This document shows positions 36,277 through 48,783 of a stretch of 64,000 nucleotides of DNA, in pieces. The stretch comes from Zerene cesonia (taxonomy: Eukaryota > Arthropoda > Insecta > Lepidoptera > Pieridae): NCBI RefSeq assembly GCF_012273895.1, contig NC_052119.1, positions 3,162,001 to 3,226,000 of the forward strand, read 5' to 3'. The notes beneath the pieces were generated by a model. It was not told the origin of the DNA and did no database searches. It was given only the letters and a program-made list of their open reading frames with translations. Both the position numbers and the translations under genes were made by a program. Position 1 is the stretch's first letter. Every line of letters begins with the position of its first letter.

Positions 36277-38180
36277 ACAGATTCGAAATTCAAATGTAAT
36301 ATTTTTTTATAATTAAGTGTAACAGTATTTATGGCCAGACTAAGTATATAGTAGGCCACGACTATAATCAGTTGAATTCTCATCTAATTTCTTAAGATAA
36401 GAAGATAGTTTAATTGCTAAATCACTGAAATGTTCTATTAGTCATTAAATTGTAAAAGCTCGTACCTTTCACGAACACATTTTATTTTCGTCTTAAATCG
36501 ACCCAAAGGCCGCGAACCATTAGTAAGGGCAAAGTTTTCATGTCTACACAACCAGCCATGAAATGTCCTGCATGTGCTCACAATAAGATCCCTCGTAAGG
36601 GATTCACGTAAAGGAAAAGTTGCAGTTTCATATTTTTATTATACCTAGCCTTATGGTTCTAGGTGTAAGAATTTATTTCAGCACATGCAATAACATATAA
36701 GGAAAGTTTTGTTGCAATCCTTCTGGGATTGAAACAGAAATAAAAGTTCGTGTTTTCTGTAAAAGATTTATTTCAATCGCATTGTGTTTTTAATACTTTT
36801 CATGCAAAAAAATTAACTATTAGTAATTATGGGCTTAGTTTAAGACTACACTAACCTAATAAAATATCTAATGCCGTCAATTTAATCATATTTTTAGCGT
36901 GAATAATCGAATTATTTAGTTCTAAATTCACGTTCAATTTATGTCGTCCTTTTAATCTATTAATTAGAAGTTGAAGTTTTGCGTAATCTCATTCTACTTT
37001 TCAAAGATTCTATCAGACAAGAAATAAGAGAATAATCTAACTTTGTTTGTAACTTGAATGCTTTTACCTATCCGTTTTTCTTAAGCTTTAAAGTGAAAAC
37101 TAAATTTAAATTAAACTTATTTCGTAAAGATTTAGCAAAATTATTGGCGTTGCAAAATACGTACCTACTATTTATTAATTACTTATACATGATTACCATA
37201 CACATGTCGAACGTGACAAAGCAAAAGAACAGTCAAAAATGTTTATCTGTTTTGTGATATTATTTATTTACTGTCCAGATCTGTATTTATAAGAATTTTG
37301 CTTGAATAGAAATTCTACGCGGTTAGTTCTTTCGTTCAAAAACTGCAATAAAACACACGACAAATTTGGACGAGGCGTAAGATTAAAAGGATAACTTTAG
37401 ATATGAAGACTTCTTCTGATAGTACACATAGAACTCGATACAGTAAATTTAGATCTATATACTTTATACTTATGCGTGTAATATTTCAAATTATACCATA
37501 GACACTATTTTAAAAAACAAAAAGGTATACCTGAGTATATTATGAGAGATTTAAAGATTAATTATATGCTAAGCTTCGGCATTTATAAGGTTTTGTAGGT
37601 ACGTTAAACGACTACCGAGTTTTTCATCATAAATTCTTTAATTACGCGTTTAAAAGAAAGAATTAGGTATCCCTGACTACATTATTAAGGGAGCGTAACG
37701 TTGCTATGGTAACTCCGCTTTAATTTTTCTCTGGAATGTTTAAATTTAATTGAGATTCTGTCTTTGAATTTCTTACAACTTACTTAACCTGGCCTCTTGA
37801 ATATGTTGAGTATTTCCTTAAGAGTAATTGGGGTAACATTTTCTTTTTATTAAAAAAAAGATTAATTGCTTTTGTTGCTATTTGTGATGAATGCGGATAA
37901 TATAAAGTAAATAACAAAATAAATAATTTTAGATAAATAACAAATAGATCTTGACATTTTTTTTAAACTTACTGTGTTTTCAATCATGGACGTTGGTTGT
38001 CGTATATTCTGTAAGATCCCCAATATCGTACGACGGGTTTTGATTTCGTGACAGAGTAATCTGATTCATATATCATACGTCTATAAATCAAAATCGATTC
38101 AATAACGTTCAGCGGTCCAAACATCAAGTTGTAAGGTATTAATTCCAATTGAATCTATTAAAACGATATAATAGTATAAG
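36277..38180. other. Gene-poor DNA after the first gap
   Basis: No gene or confident repeat was recognised. A mixed-composition patch near 36510-36620 (CAACCAGCCATGAAATGTCC) lacks any open frame. Confidence 0.4.
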
Positions 38181-38398
38181 GCAAAGTCGCTTCCCGCGTC
38201 TGCCCTATCTATATATGTATGGTTAAATGATTAAAATTAGATTAGATCTTTAAAACTACACGACGGATTGTGAAGGGGTTTTTTTATAGATAGATTGATT
38301 CAGAAGGAACTTTTAAGATCAATTTACAAGTTTTTGTATAATAACATCTATTTAACTATTCCGAATTTAATTCGTGCGAAGTCGTGGGCAAAAGCTAG
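38181..38398 (+). mobile_element. Helitron-like repeat (family F), 3' end defined
   Basis: Begins near AAAGTCGCTTCCCGCGTCTG, contains TCTTTAAAACTACACGACGG and a T-run, and ends GTGGGCAAAAGCTAG followed by T. This matches the form of a common lepidopteran repeat. The 5' boundary is uncertain. Confidence 0.55.
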
Positions 38399-38849
38399 TT
38401 TTACAATAAATTGATTAATATTAGAAATAAACACTGTATTATTTATTTACTAATGCTTTTAATTTTAACGCCTCTTATGCCACCGGTTTTGATGATCTGG
38501 AAATTAATATCTCTTTCTGGAAGTATATATTATAATAGATTGTTAATTTTTTGTCTCATTCCGGTTGAAAAGTTGCTCCCCCTATTCATTATGAAAAGAA
38601 TATGAAACTCGCTAAGCCTCTTATTTGTTGCTTTAATGAAATGTATGACAGCGGACGTACTTAATGAAAGTTTTAAGTGCTTAGTAATCTCTTTTTTGTA
38701 CTTTTATAATTTACAATGCGATGTTTTCTCTTTAAAATATGATTGTCTTCGTATTTTATCCGTGTATCGTTTTATCTTACTATTTTATTTAGAAAAATCT
38801 ATTTTTTTTTGATTAAACATTATTATTTCAATGATATGTTTTCAAACTA

Positions 38850-39028
38850 TCTTATATATAAAATTCCCATGTCACAATTTTAGTTACCAAACTCCTACGA
38901 AACGGCTGGACCGATTCTTATGACATTTTGTGTGCATATTTGTGTATGTATGAGAATCGGCCAACATGTATTTTTCATGCCCATAAATGATAAGAGTAAG
39001 GTAGAACTGCATTTGCCGGGTCAGCTAG
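38850..39028 (+). mobile_element. Non-autonomous Helitron-like repeat (family C)
   Basis: Starts A|TCTTATATATAAAATTCCC and ends CCGGGTCAG then CTAG|T, flanked by A and T. It contains GAAACGGCTGGACCGATTCT, as in the inverted copy at 22339-22514. Confidence 0.75.
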
Positions 39029-39110
39029 TTTGTATATAGAATTTGTTAGCTTAACGAAGCTTTTCCGATGAATGTTTTGATTCCAATTTTAATATGTAGC
39101 ATATTTATAA

Positions 39111-39310
39111 CTAGCTGCGCCCCGCGGTTTCACCCGCGTAAGTCCGTATCCCGTAGGAATATCGGGATAAAAACTTGCCTATATGTTATTCCAGTTGTCC
39201 AGCTATCTGCTTACCAAATTTCATTGCAATCGGTTCAGGAGTTTTTGCGTGAAAGAGTAACAAACATCCATATATCCATACAAACTTTCGCATTTATAAT
39301 ATTAATAGGA
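39111..39310 (-). mobile_element. Non-autonomous Helitron (family A), well preserved
   Basis: On the minus strand it starts A|TCCTATTAATATTATAAA and ends with hairpin CGCGG-GTGAAA-CCGCG, GGGCGCAG and CTAG|T. All termini expected of a Helitron are intact, making it the best reference copy here. Confidence 0.85.
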
Positions 39311-41568
39311 TGTGTGTATTATTATCCTTTTTAATATTACACATATCTTTGTGGCTTGGTTGATTAAATGAGAGCCGATTAAACGATTATTCATATAAAA
39401 AAGTGTTTTGAGAGTTTATTAGTTACAAATAAATACGATGTTTAGCCAAATAATAAAAAATCGATACATATCTATCAATCGATACAAATCCGATATATTT
39501 AAAATAACGATTGAACATATTCAGAAACATTTTTGATGAATTTTTTATACAGCGAAACGTGTACCGCAATTAGCAGTGGCGGTTTGAAATACAACCTGTA
39601 AATATTTGATGAGAGCTATGTGTACTGACTCGTAAAAGAACTTTAAAAATATGCTGTAGTGTTCTCTTCTACCAGAGCTAAAGCTAGCCTCAATGAACGT
39701 ATTTGACGATAAACATATTTATCAAATTTCTTATTAATTAGATTTAATCGAGTTCTCAACCATTTGAAAGATAAAAGCTTCTTACTGCTTGCAGCGTTAC
39801 ATTTCAGCCGTAATCAATATTTCTTGGCAAAGCTTTAAAAAAAACAGTTTTTTAAATGAAGCATTACATGTACATTTAGTAATTGAAAGTGCCCTAAATG
39901 CTCCATGAGGGGAGATGACAAAGGTACTCCGCAAGGGTCATAACAGTACGAGAACATTAAAAGTTTTCAGAATCAAAACCATTATGTTTATTGTCAGGTC
40001 TCCGCAAATAAAAAGCACTTGCGGAATTGAATATCCTGTTCTCGGTTGATAAGTAGTGGGTTCGTTTGCTAAAGGTTATGCATCGGTAGAAATGAAAATG
40101 GCGGCCGGCTGTGATTTTTTAACATGGCTATCAGCTTGAACTGTGTCCCTACATAAAAACCCTCAGAGTTTATTCATAAAATGTTTTAGGGATGTTGATT
40201 TTCAAATAGTACACAATTACCTTGTGAAGTGTGAAGAAGGAACATTTAACATAAAACAGGCTTAATTAATGTGATCAATCATATCCTTTCCTACTTAGAT
40301 TAATAAAACGATGTTTTCAAAAATGTCTGTTAATAGTTCATAATATTTTATTAATTAGAGTCTGCGCTTGGACATTGAAAAGTAGTAGATATGTTATCAT
40401 CGTTTTGTGTCCTGCCAGACTAAAACTTTATTATCTTTCGAAGTCGATTTAATGGAACTATAATAAACTGCCTACGTGGCTCAAGCCTGATATCAAAATT
40501 TTAATAAAACTTCATATGAGTCATTGTTCAAGAAATACCGTGTCGGTGTTATTGGCAATCCCGTTTTCAGAAAATTGTTGTTGAAAAGTTTATGTTATTA
40601 GAGTGTACAATCAAGACAGTGACAATTCCGAGTCAACGGAGCGCTGCGAAGATTGTTCAAGTTTTACAAGTCACATCGCAACGTAGATTACTTTCCTTGT
40701 GACCTCTTTCCATAAATTTATAAAACGTAGAACACTATTTTATTATTCTTTTGTTTAATTCTAGCTGATGTAAATAACTGCGATGTTTAATGGGTTTCAG
40801 TATACGTTAAATAAAACGTGTATTAGATTCTAATAGATACTTAAAATGTCTAATACTTAATCATAAATAATGTTTAAATGCATCGGCGTAAGAGAGGCGT
40901 TCAAATTGTAGGTAATAATTATATTTCAGCTTAAAACTGTAATAGAGAGAGATCGTATCTTAATCAGCCCACAAAGGAAGTCTAAATATTTAATCAAAGC
41001 ATGTTAATGGAAGAATATGTCCTATATTTTTATCTTGTTTATTTTATTTACCAATTTGTTCGCATTAATGCTGCGTCTGTGAATAAATAGCTTTGATATT
41101 TTTATGCCATCAGTTTTTCATTGTTATTTCATTAAAAAAATTCTGATTGTTAATATTCGGATATCTATTCTTTTCTAAATTCAAACTTCGAACTATATTA
41201 TCTGCTTTTTCATTCCTATTTTCATTTTGAACATAGTTAGGTAGGGTCTACACGTCATACACAATTGGTTTTCAATTTCAAAAAAGCTGTAGTTGTATAA
41301 TACGTATTGAAAGGGGATACGTGGGCCGTGGTTACCAGATAGCGTATGACGGCCCGAGGGGCGGTGAGATGGAATTTTTAATATTTTGTACAACGGATTC
41401 CAGCACAATGGTTTGTGTCAGCTCTGTTGTTAACGGATGATGTGTTAGTTGTAGTCCAGACATTTTAATATGGAAAATATTAAATCATATTAAAAATAAC
41501 ACTTTAAAGTAAAACATTGCGTAAATCTATAGATTATCATTTTAAACATTGCATAAATAAAAAAATTA
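39311..41568. other. Gene-poor DNA
   Basis: No gene recognised. A YY1/Pho-like site (AAAATGGCGGCC) lies at 40095-40106. TTTGTGTCCTGCCAGACTAA near 40414-40433 may be a short SINE remnant. Confidence 0.4.
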
Positions 41569-41640
41569 TTCCGATACCGGGAATCGAACCCGAGCCTCCT
41601 GGGTGAGAGCCAGGTATCCTAGCCACTAGACCATATCGGA
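41569..41640 (-). tRNA. tRNA-Glu-CTC: tRNA-Glu (anticodon CTC)
   Basis: The 72-nt minus-strand sequence folds as a standard cloverleaf. The acceptor stem is TCCGATA with TATCGGA and discriminator A. The A box is TGGTCTAGTGGCTAGGATA. The anticodon stem CCTGG/CCAGG encloses loop CTCTCAC with anticodon CTC. The B box is GGTTCGATTCC. A run of seven T on the minus strand just downstream is a Pol III terminator. No intron. It matches the insect tRNA-Glu type and is identical to the copy at 41900-41971. Confidence 0.96.
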
Positions 41641-41899
41641 GATGTAGAGCACTGTTAAATTAACAGTGTATAGAAATACGATATATTATTGTGTGTGTGT
41701 GTACAATGCTTTAAGTATTTGCGACGTAGGTTCACGCCTCTTTTGATTTAAATTCATATTAATATGAATACCTTCATAGCTACCGTTAACCGGATTATGC
41801 GTAGATATTTTTGGTATAAGGTAACGTATGGAATAATCATGCGATCCATTCAATCGTTTCTTAAAAGATTTCATATTAAATATAAAACGAAAAAAGAAA
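41641..41899. other. Spacer between the two tRNA-Glu genes
   Basis: 259 bp, AT-rich with a short GT microsatellite (about 41690-41701). GTTAAATTAAC lies at 41654-41664, 13 nt upstream of the first tRNA. The T-run terminator of the second tRNA lies just below 41900. Confidence 0.7.
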
Positions 41900-41971
41900 T
41901 TCCGATACCGGGAATCGAACCCGAGCCTCCTGGGTGAGAGCCAGGTATCCTAGCCACTAGACCATATCGGA
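41900..41971 (-). tRNA. tRNA-Glu-CTC: tRNA-Glu (anticodon CTC), second tandem copy
   Basis: Identical over all 72 nt to the neighbouring copy, same strand and anticodon CTC. A T6 run on the minus strand follows the 3' end as terminator. The upstream element GTTAAATTAAC (41985-41995) lies 13 nt before the 5' end, exactly as in the other copy. The rest of the flanks differ, so the duplication is old or the mature region has been homogenised. Confidence 0.96.
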
Positions 41972-43682
41972 GACGTTCAATTCAGTTAAATTAACCGTAT
42001 ATATATCTAGCTAAAACAGATGCATATTTCGCCAGACAAAACCTGTGGTTTATTTCTGACTTTCTTGTGACTATTTTAAATCGACACCCGTGACGCATCT
42101 GTAGCGCGAGCATCAAAATTATCGTCAAAGTATTCGTATAGTTATCGAAAGCTATTTGTATAGCAATTGAAAACACCTGTGTCGTACGCAAATGCACAAC
42201 TATCATTATAAATAGTTGAAGACTGAAAAACAATCATACAAAAATAATGTTATAACCAGTATGTACAATCTCTGCTGACTTTAACGGATATAAAATAATT
42301 GATTAGACTTGAAAATACTTAATAAATAATCTTGGATATCTAATGAAGTGTTACCCTATTCAATCGCAATAAAGTGAATTATGCTTCAGTCATCTTTGAA
42401 TTCAAAGATTTTCATTTACATTCACCAGTGAAATTACTTACTACAATAGACTCAGTTCAAACTTAGGCCAATAGACGTGTCTAATTAATGCTTAGGACAG
42501 TCGTACACTGGAAATAGCGAGCAATCAAAATGTATAATGCTTTCTTTTTCCTCTGTTACATTGGATCGAGCGGGATTTTTTGGTCGCTCTATGGACATTA
42601 TTTAAAAATAAGCCAACACGTAGTTTTTCCAAAACTATCGATGTATTCTTACCGCTTATATCTATCGTCCTATAGAAAAAATAAAACTGGATCAATGCAC
42701 CCTTATATTTACGATATTGAAAATGTCAGAGCCGTTCGTGGTCAATTTCAACAATATCACATTGATCTCCCACATCTTTCACTTTTAAACGCGTACGGGA
42801 TCGCCAAAATTGGGATTTTTGTTTATCACCCCTTATCTTGCCACATTATCCGCCTACATACCGCCCAAATCGGGAACTCCATAAGCTTCATAAAATAAAA
42901 CGTTATTAAAAACGTTACCATAAAGAATGCGGGAATGCGGGAAGCGCAGTAGGGTGATGATACTTTATATCTATATTAAAGCATTTTTTTATTATTTATT
43001 GTGGACTGTTCCCCCGTCCTTTTGATGTAAATGATACTTAAAATAATAGTATGTCTATATTAAGCAGATATTTCAGTTCGGTGAAGGTCTCGTTAACTCA
43101 CATGCTATCTTTCCATCAGTTTAGTTACATATCCGTTTTACCAATGAGCATATTTCTTTCCAAGATTCCATGCAGCCATCGAAGTTTATACGTAATACCC
43201 TGAATGACGGTACAGCATTGAAATTCACCAACATTAGTATGGATTTGATATCACATCACGCTGTGTACAACCCGCCTCCAAAGAGCTTTGAGTTGCCAAA
43301 CCGAAAACTCATTTCGTCTGTTTTACATTTCTAATACGCTTCGGATCTCATTCAATCTGAATCGTAATTAATGAAACGGCGATAATTAAAGCGGATTTGC
43401 GACGTTAATTAGCATACCTATTTATTTTTTATGGACGTAACTCAATTTGATTTGGGGATTTGGCGCTTAATTGATATATTTGCAGCATTTGGATGTTTTA
43501 TTAATGTTTAAGAAGAAGCAGTCTTTACCCACGAGGTCGTATTAAATATATGTTTTTATATTGCTACATAATGAGTTGTATAATAAAGTGTGTAACATTA
43601 AAATAGTGTTTACTATAAAAAATATTAATAAATGCAGGTTGCTGAAAATTTTAACTTTTACAAGATTATTCATAAGTACATG
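41972..43682. other. Gene-poor DNA before the second gap
   Basis: A 122-codon open frame (42530-42898, +) begins with a hydrophobic stretch but has no recognisable family features and is not called. A cluster of TAATTA-type sites lies at about 43363-43412. Confidence 0.4.
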
Positions 43683-44682
43683 NNNNNNNNNNNNNNNNNN
43701 NNNNNNNNNNNNNNNNNNNNNNNNNNNNNNNNNNNNNNNNNNNNNNNNNNNNNNNNNNNNNNNNNNNNNNNNNNNNNNNNNNNNNNNNNNNNNNNNNNNN
43801 NNNNNNNNNNNNNNNNNNNNNNNNNNNNNNNNNNNNNNNNNNNNNNNNNNNNNNNNNNNNNNNNNNNNNNNNNNNNNNNNNNNNNNNNNNNNNNNNNNNN
43901 NNNNNNNNNNNNNNNNNNNNNNNNNNNNNNNNNNNNNNNNNNNNNNNNNNNNNNNNNNNNNNNNNNNNNNNNNNNNNNNNNNNNNNNNNNNNNNNNNNNN
44001 NNNNNNNNNNNNNNNNNNNNNNNNNNNNNNNNNNNNNNNNNNNNNNNNNNNNNNNNNNNNNNNNNNNNNNNNNNNNNNNNNNNNNNNNNNNNNNNNNNNN
44101 NNNNNNNNNNNNNNNNNNNNNNNNNNNNNNNNNNNNNNNNNNNNNNNNNNNNNNNNNNNNNNNNNNNNNNNNNNNNNNNNNNNNNNNNNNNNNNNNNNNN
44201 NNNNNNNNNNNNNNNNNNNNNNNNNNNNNNNNNNNNNNNNNNNNNNNNNNNNNNNNNNNNNNNNNNNNNNNNNNNNNNNNNNNNNNNNNNNNNNNNNNNN
44301 NNNNNNNNNNNNNNNNNNNNNNNNNNNNNNNNNNNNNNNNNNNNNNNNNNNNNNNNNNNNNNNNNNNNNNNNNNNNNNNNNNNNNNNNNNNNNNNNNNNN
44401 NNNNNNNNNNNNNNNNNNNNNNNNNNNNNNNNNNNNNNNNNNNNNNNNNNNNNNNNNNNNNNNNNNNNNNNNNNNNNNNNNNNNNNNNNNNNNNNNNNNN
44501 NNNNNNNNNNNNNNNNNNNNNNNNNNNNNNNNNNNNNNNNNNNNNNNNNNNNNNNNNNNNNNNNNNNNNNNNNNNNNNNNNNNNNNNNNNNNNNNNNNNN
44601 NNNNNNNNNNNNNNNNNNNNNNNNNNNNNNNNNNNNNNNNNNNNNNNNNNNNNNNNNNNNNNNNNNNNNNNNNNNNNNNNNN
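43683..44682. other. Assembly gap (1000 N)
   Basis: Exactly 1000 N; a placeholder scaffold gap of unknown true size. Confidence 0.99.
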
Positions 44683-45469
44683 TTACGTAATTAGACCACT
44701 GAAGAACCGCCATACTGGTACAAATGACCTAGTAATTTGTGTCATCATCTCCCGGTCTATGACTATATGACTATACGTTGTCAATTTATATGTTTTACAA
44801 GGCTTATTTATCAACGTAAAGCAACAAACCCCGTTCGTAAATAACTTCAAATAATTGTGAGAAAGAGTTACGCATCCTTAGCACGTTTTCTTGTCGTACC
44901 CTACATTTTAATATAAAATTCTTGAAAGAATTTTATGACGCAAATGAAATTTTATTAGAATTATTTAATTTAAACAGAAGTTTACTTATGTGCGCTAGAC
45001 TTAAAAACGCACCACGAATGAAACCGTCAAATATGTTTGCACATAAATATTCCTCAACAACGCACTGCGAAACAAATTGCTACGATTGTGAATAAACACT
45101 TTTTCGTTCAACTATAAAAGATCACTCGGATAACGTATTGTATTGCATTCGCACATGAACAAAATCTCATTTTATTTCTGGGTGATATAAATCTGAGCTG
45201 GTATATTTAAAACAGAATGGAGTTATCTTTTCATTTTTATTACACAGCTGTTCATTCTTAAAGCTTAGGAACGTTAAAACACAAAGGTAGAACTATAACC
45301 AATTTGAGATAATTTTCAAAGTAATCAGGATACTTTTACGTTTTCTTTTATATCAAGTTAGATACGTTGTAATATGTAGAAAAAAAATTTACTTTTATTC
45401 CATACAATATAAACAATTTTTTACTTCGCCTTCAGAAATATTCAATTTAGTAAAATCTATTTTCTAATA
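44683..45469. other. Gene-poor DNA
   Basis: AT-rich, nothing recognised. Confidence 0.4.
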
Positions 45470-45648
45470 TCCTACTAATATTGTGCGAAAGTTTGTAAGA
45501 ATATATGGATGTTTGCTATTCGATCACTCAAAACGTCTCTTAAGATCTGAAATTTCAATATGAAATTTGATACAGAGATTATAAACTGGATTAACACAAA
45601 AGCTATATTTTATCCGGGTACCACACGGGTGAAGCCGCTTCCAGCTAG
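45470..45648 (+). mobile_element. Non-autonomous Helitron (family D)
   Basis: Starts A|TCCTACTAATATTGTGCGAA and ends CACGGGTGAAGCCGCTTCCAG then CTAG|T across the last 25 bp. The 5' end resembles family A while the body differs, as seen among related Helitron subfamilies. Confidence 0.75.
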
Positions 45649-48603
45649 TTACTTATATTTTAGCTATTCTCAGAGCTATTAACCGATTCACTGTAGTGGC
45701 TTCCGAGGTATTTGTCACCCGTACATACAAGAACAAGACATAGATCATAATGTATTGGATTGATAATCTAGCTCTATTTAAGTTAAGAGCTTTGAGCGGT
45801 GAATAAAATAAACTATTTTGCTTTGTTTCAGTCTAAGAAGACAAGGATTTCAGGTTAACGAATAAAGAATAAAGTTATGGTTTATTCTAAATTTTCTGGA
45901 TATGAGAAACTTTTGCCATGGGTGCATTTAATTGCTGTAAATGTTCCAACTATTAATAAGAGAAGCGATTTATCTACATGTGTATCAATTGCATAATCAT
46001 TTAATTCTATCGAAGGTTATATAGTTTAATCAACTGTGACTTACATCCCACAACTGATACCACTCAAGAAATGGCCACCGCTGCACGCAGCAATACGTCA
46101 AGTTTGACGTTTATCCAATGAACTACGTGCGCGACTTGATCTAATCGCTTACTGTCGACTCCAAGTTGCCCGGTATTGAGTCAAGCGGACCACAATCAGA
46201 ACTTATTGTGGCATACTTCTTGCCAAACTTTCTCGGACTTGGACACCGAATCTGCCAATATTGCAGTTCTTAAAACTTGCACACGTGCTATTTTGTGCAC
46301 ATGTGAATAAGAATACTGTAGTGGACACGTACACCATACTTAATATACTCTATATTGGGATGGTGTTTTCTTATTGATTTTTCTTATAAATGTAATTATA
46401 TCATTTTATTTAGAATCTGAACCGTAAGTAATTGTTTATTATTAGTAGAATATTTAAGTTAATCTATTGAATATACAAAACATATAACGTTATATATGAT
46501 AGTCATTAAAAGTGTAAAAGCGATAAAGATATATGGAACATTTTCAGATATTCGGATGTGATTAAAAGTTTATAGCCGAACGTTTTTACATATTCGATTC
46601 ATAAAATTTCGTGAGGGCTCTGTCATCAAAAATATTACTATGAATAAATCTTTCATATTAGGTATATGGAGAGCAATTGGGGCACTTTGTCGTCCAAATA
46701 TTTGTTCAGATTACCACTCGATTGCGAATCCTTTTGGGTATGACAGGGGACCATTTTATAGCTTCCTTCGAGAGAAAATGATTGTAAATCACGATTTTTT
46801 TTAAGGATGGCCGTTAAACGCAGATAGCTTCTGGCTATGACGCGAATACCCAATATTTTAAGAGCTCTCTAAAATTATCTTGGCTATTGATTCTTAAGTG
46901 TTTAGGAATATTGCTTGGAGAAATTGTCCCATGAGTTGTCATCGTTTTGTTTTATAGTACTCTAACAACCAAATTTATGACTGTTTCGTAATAAAAGTTT
47001 ATTGGTAGGTATGTTTGACGATCATAGCGCACTTTGTTTAAATAGTTCATCGATAGAAGGATACAATAACATAGCTTTGTATGTTTTGTATTTAAATAAT
47101 ACTTATGTGTAATGGAAACATCGTAAAACGTACACTCTTAGGTGTAAGCCTGACCTACTTTTAATTAGAATTCTCGTTGAATCTGAGTCATGTAATTTCT
47201 GATGTACCAAGCGGAGCATGATTTCCTATTCAGCCTGTGTTAGACACAGGCCGTATCCCAGAGCGATCAATGTCAGGAGCTCAGGTTTCATTGAAAACTT
47301 GTTTGTAAATAGCGCTGCAGCTTTGGAACGATGTTGTTTGTGGGTTTCGAAAATATAGACTTTTTTCTAGTTTATGTTGAATTTTTTTTAAGGCTGAGAT
47401 AGTTAGCTGTGGGGAGGTGAAATGGCGACAGAATACAATATTTTAAATTTGTTTTTAAAATTTTAAAACAAACAAATTAATAATCATAAGCTTTATAAGC
47501 AGTGATTATTATATACGTAATAAAAAAAGTCTCTTTGATTGTTTTTCCGCCCAATTATAAATAAAAGCTAGAATGAGATCACACAATAATTGATTTGCGA
47601 GGCTGTCGATTATAATTAGTAAGATTGACTCAGTTTTTTTGCATATTTCAGGACTAATCTATAGGTAGATTTGTTTGTCATTCTCAACATAGAATTACTG
47701 TTTTTCACTTCCAAAATAGTGAATATTATCTGCAAAATATATTAGCTAAGCAATTAGTATATTTATTTAATTGTTGCTCGATAGAATCATACAATTAATA
47801 TACTTACATGAAAAATTGTATGTGACATGATGAATATATAACTAATGTTTTTCTCAAAATGGATAATCATGTAACGTCTCTATATATACTGCAGAATCCT
47901 TCAAAGTCTCTATGTAGAATGCACCATATCCGCATATTGGAAAGAAATAAAATGTTATGGAACTCAAGCTCCCTAACGCCCAAGTTGTAGTGCAGTCATA
48001 GAAGGCTTATCGAGGCAAGAGTGTTAAGCCGCATAACTGTAATATATTCCAAGACCAATGCTATCTGTAGCTCACATATTTGCTTGAATAACTCAGGTAG
48101 GGCTGTCACTTTTTTAGCATTCACTTGCCTTATATCTAGCCCTCATACAAATCGAATATTATGGTGTTACATGCTTGGAGTGTGGGCTGTACGTTGCATC
48201 TTATTTTTAAGTTATACCACAGATAACACAATACCATACTAGGTTATATGATACATTGAATGCTTGAATGGGGTAGGCACGTTGAAATAGTTGTATATTA
48301 TAATGTAGATAAAATATGTAATTTGATACAAAAATACTAATCTAATACTTAATAGGTTAAATGAAAAATAATGTAGATGAGACAAACCCTATACAGCATG
48401 ACGCCAAAGTTCGTAATATCTATGTCCAAGTTTAAAACTAAGTTAGCTGACCGTAGATGATGTATGACTGATTTTCTTATCGATAGAACGTATGTATCTT
48501 TCTTTGGGTATGCTTAATACTTGCTTCCATAGTTTCCATAATGTTAATTGATAGCGTTTATTTTCCTTTATGATTATATTAATATAGGTAAGGTAGGTAA
48601 AAG
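45649..48603. other. Gene-poor DNA
   Basis: No gene recognised. GC-richer patches at about 46060-46220 and 47200-47330 have no sustained open frame and could be regulatory or old repeats. Confidence 0.4.
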
Positions 48604-48609
48604 AGTTGA

Positions 48610-48783
48610 AAGTTTGAAGATGGATGCATTATCTTACTCTTAACTGAAGGATTTGAGCATTTAACGTATATGAAAAACTAAATACTCCATTTTGCTCCGT
48701 ACAAATCATATATTAAATAAATGTTCCAATACTTCAGTTAAGAGTCAGAGTAAGAGTAAGACTAATGCATCCATCTTCGAACC
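48610..48783. mobile_element. MITE-like long hairpin with about 45-bp arms
   Basis: The left arm (from about 48610) contains GAAGATGGATGCATTATCTT and ACTCTTAACTGAAG. The right arm (48728-48783) is its reverse complement with a 7-10 nt insertion (CTTCAGTTAAGAGT ... AATGCATCCATCTTCGAAC). The loop is about 75 nt and AT-rich. No open frame. Confidence 0.75.

Noticed and set aside
35247..36383. Open frames of about 350-377 codons on both strands
   Set aside because: They run through the N gap; only the few flanking codons are real sequence.
42530..42898. 122-codon open frame
   Set aside because: No known motif, no splice or poly(A) context, and composition like its surroundings; left uncalled.
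43561..44713. Three open frames of about 350-377 codons
   Set aside because: They span the second N gap and are artefacts.
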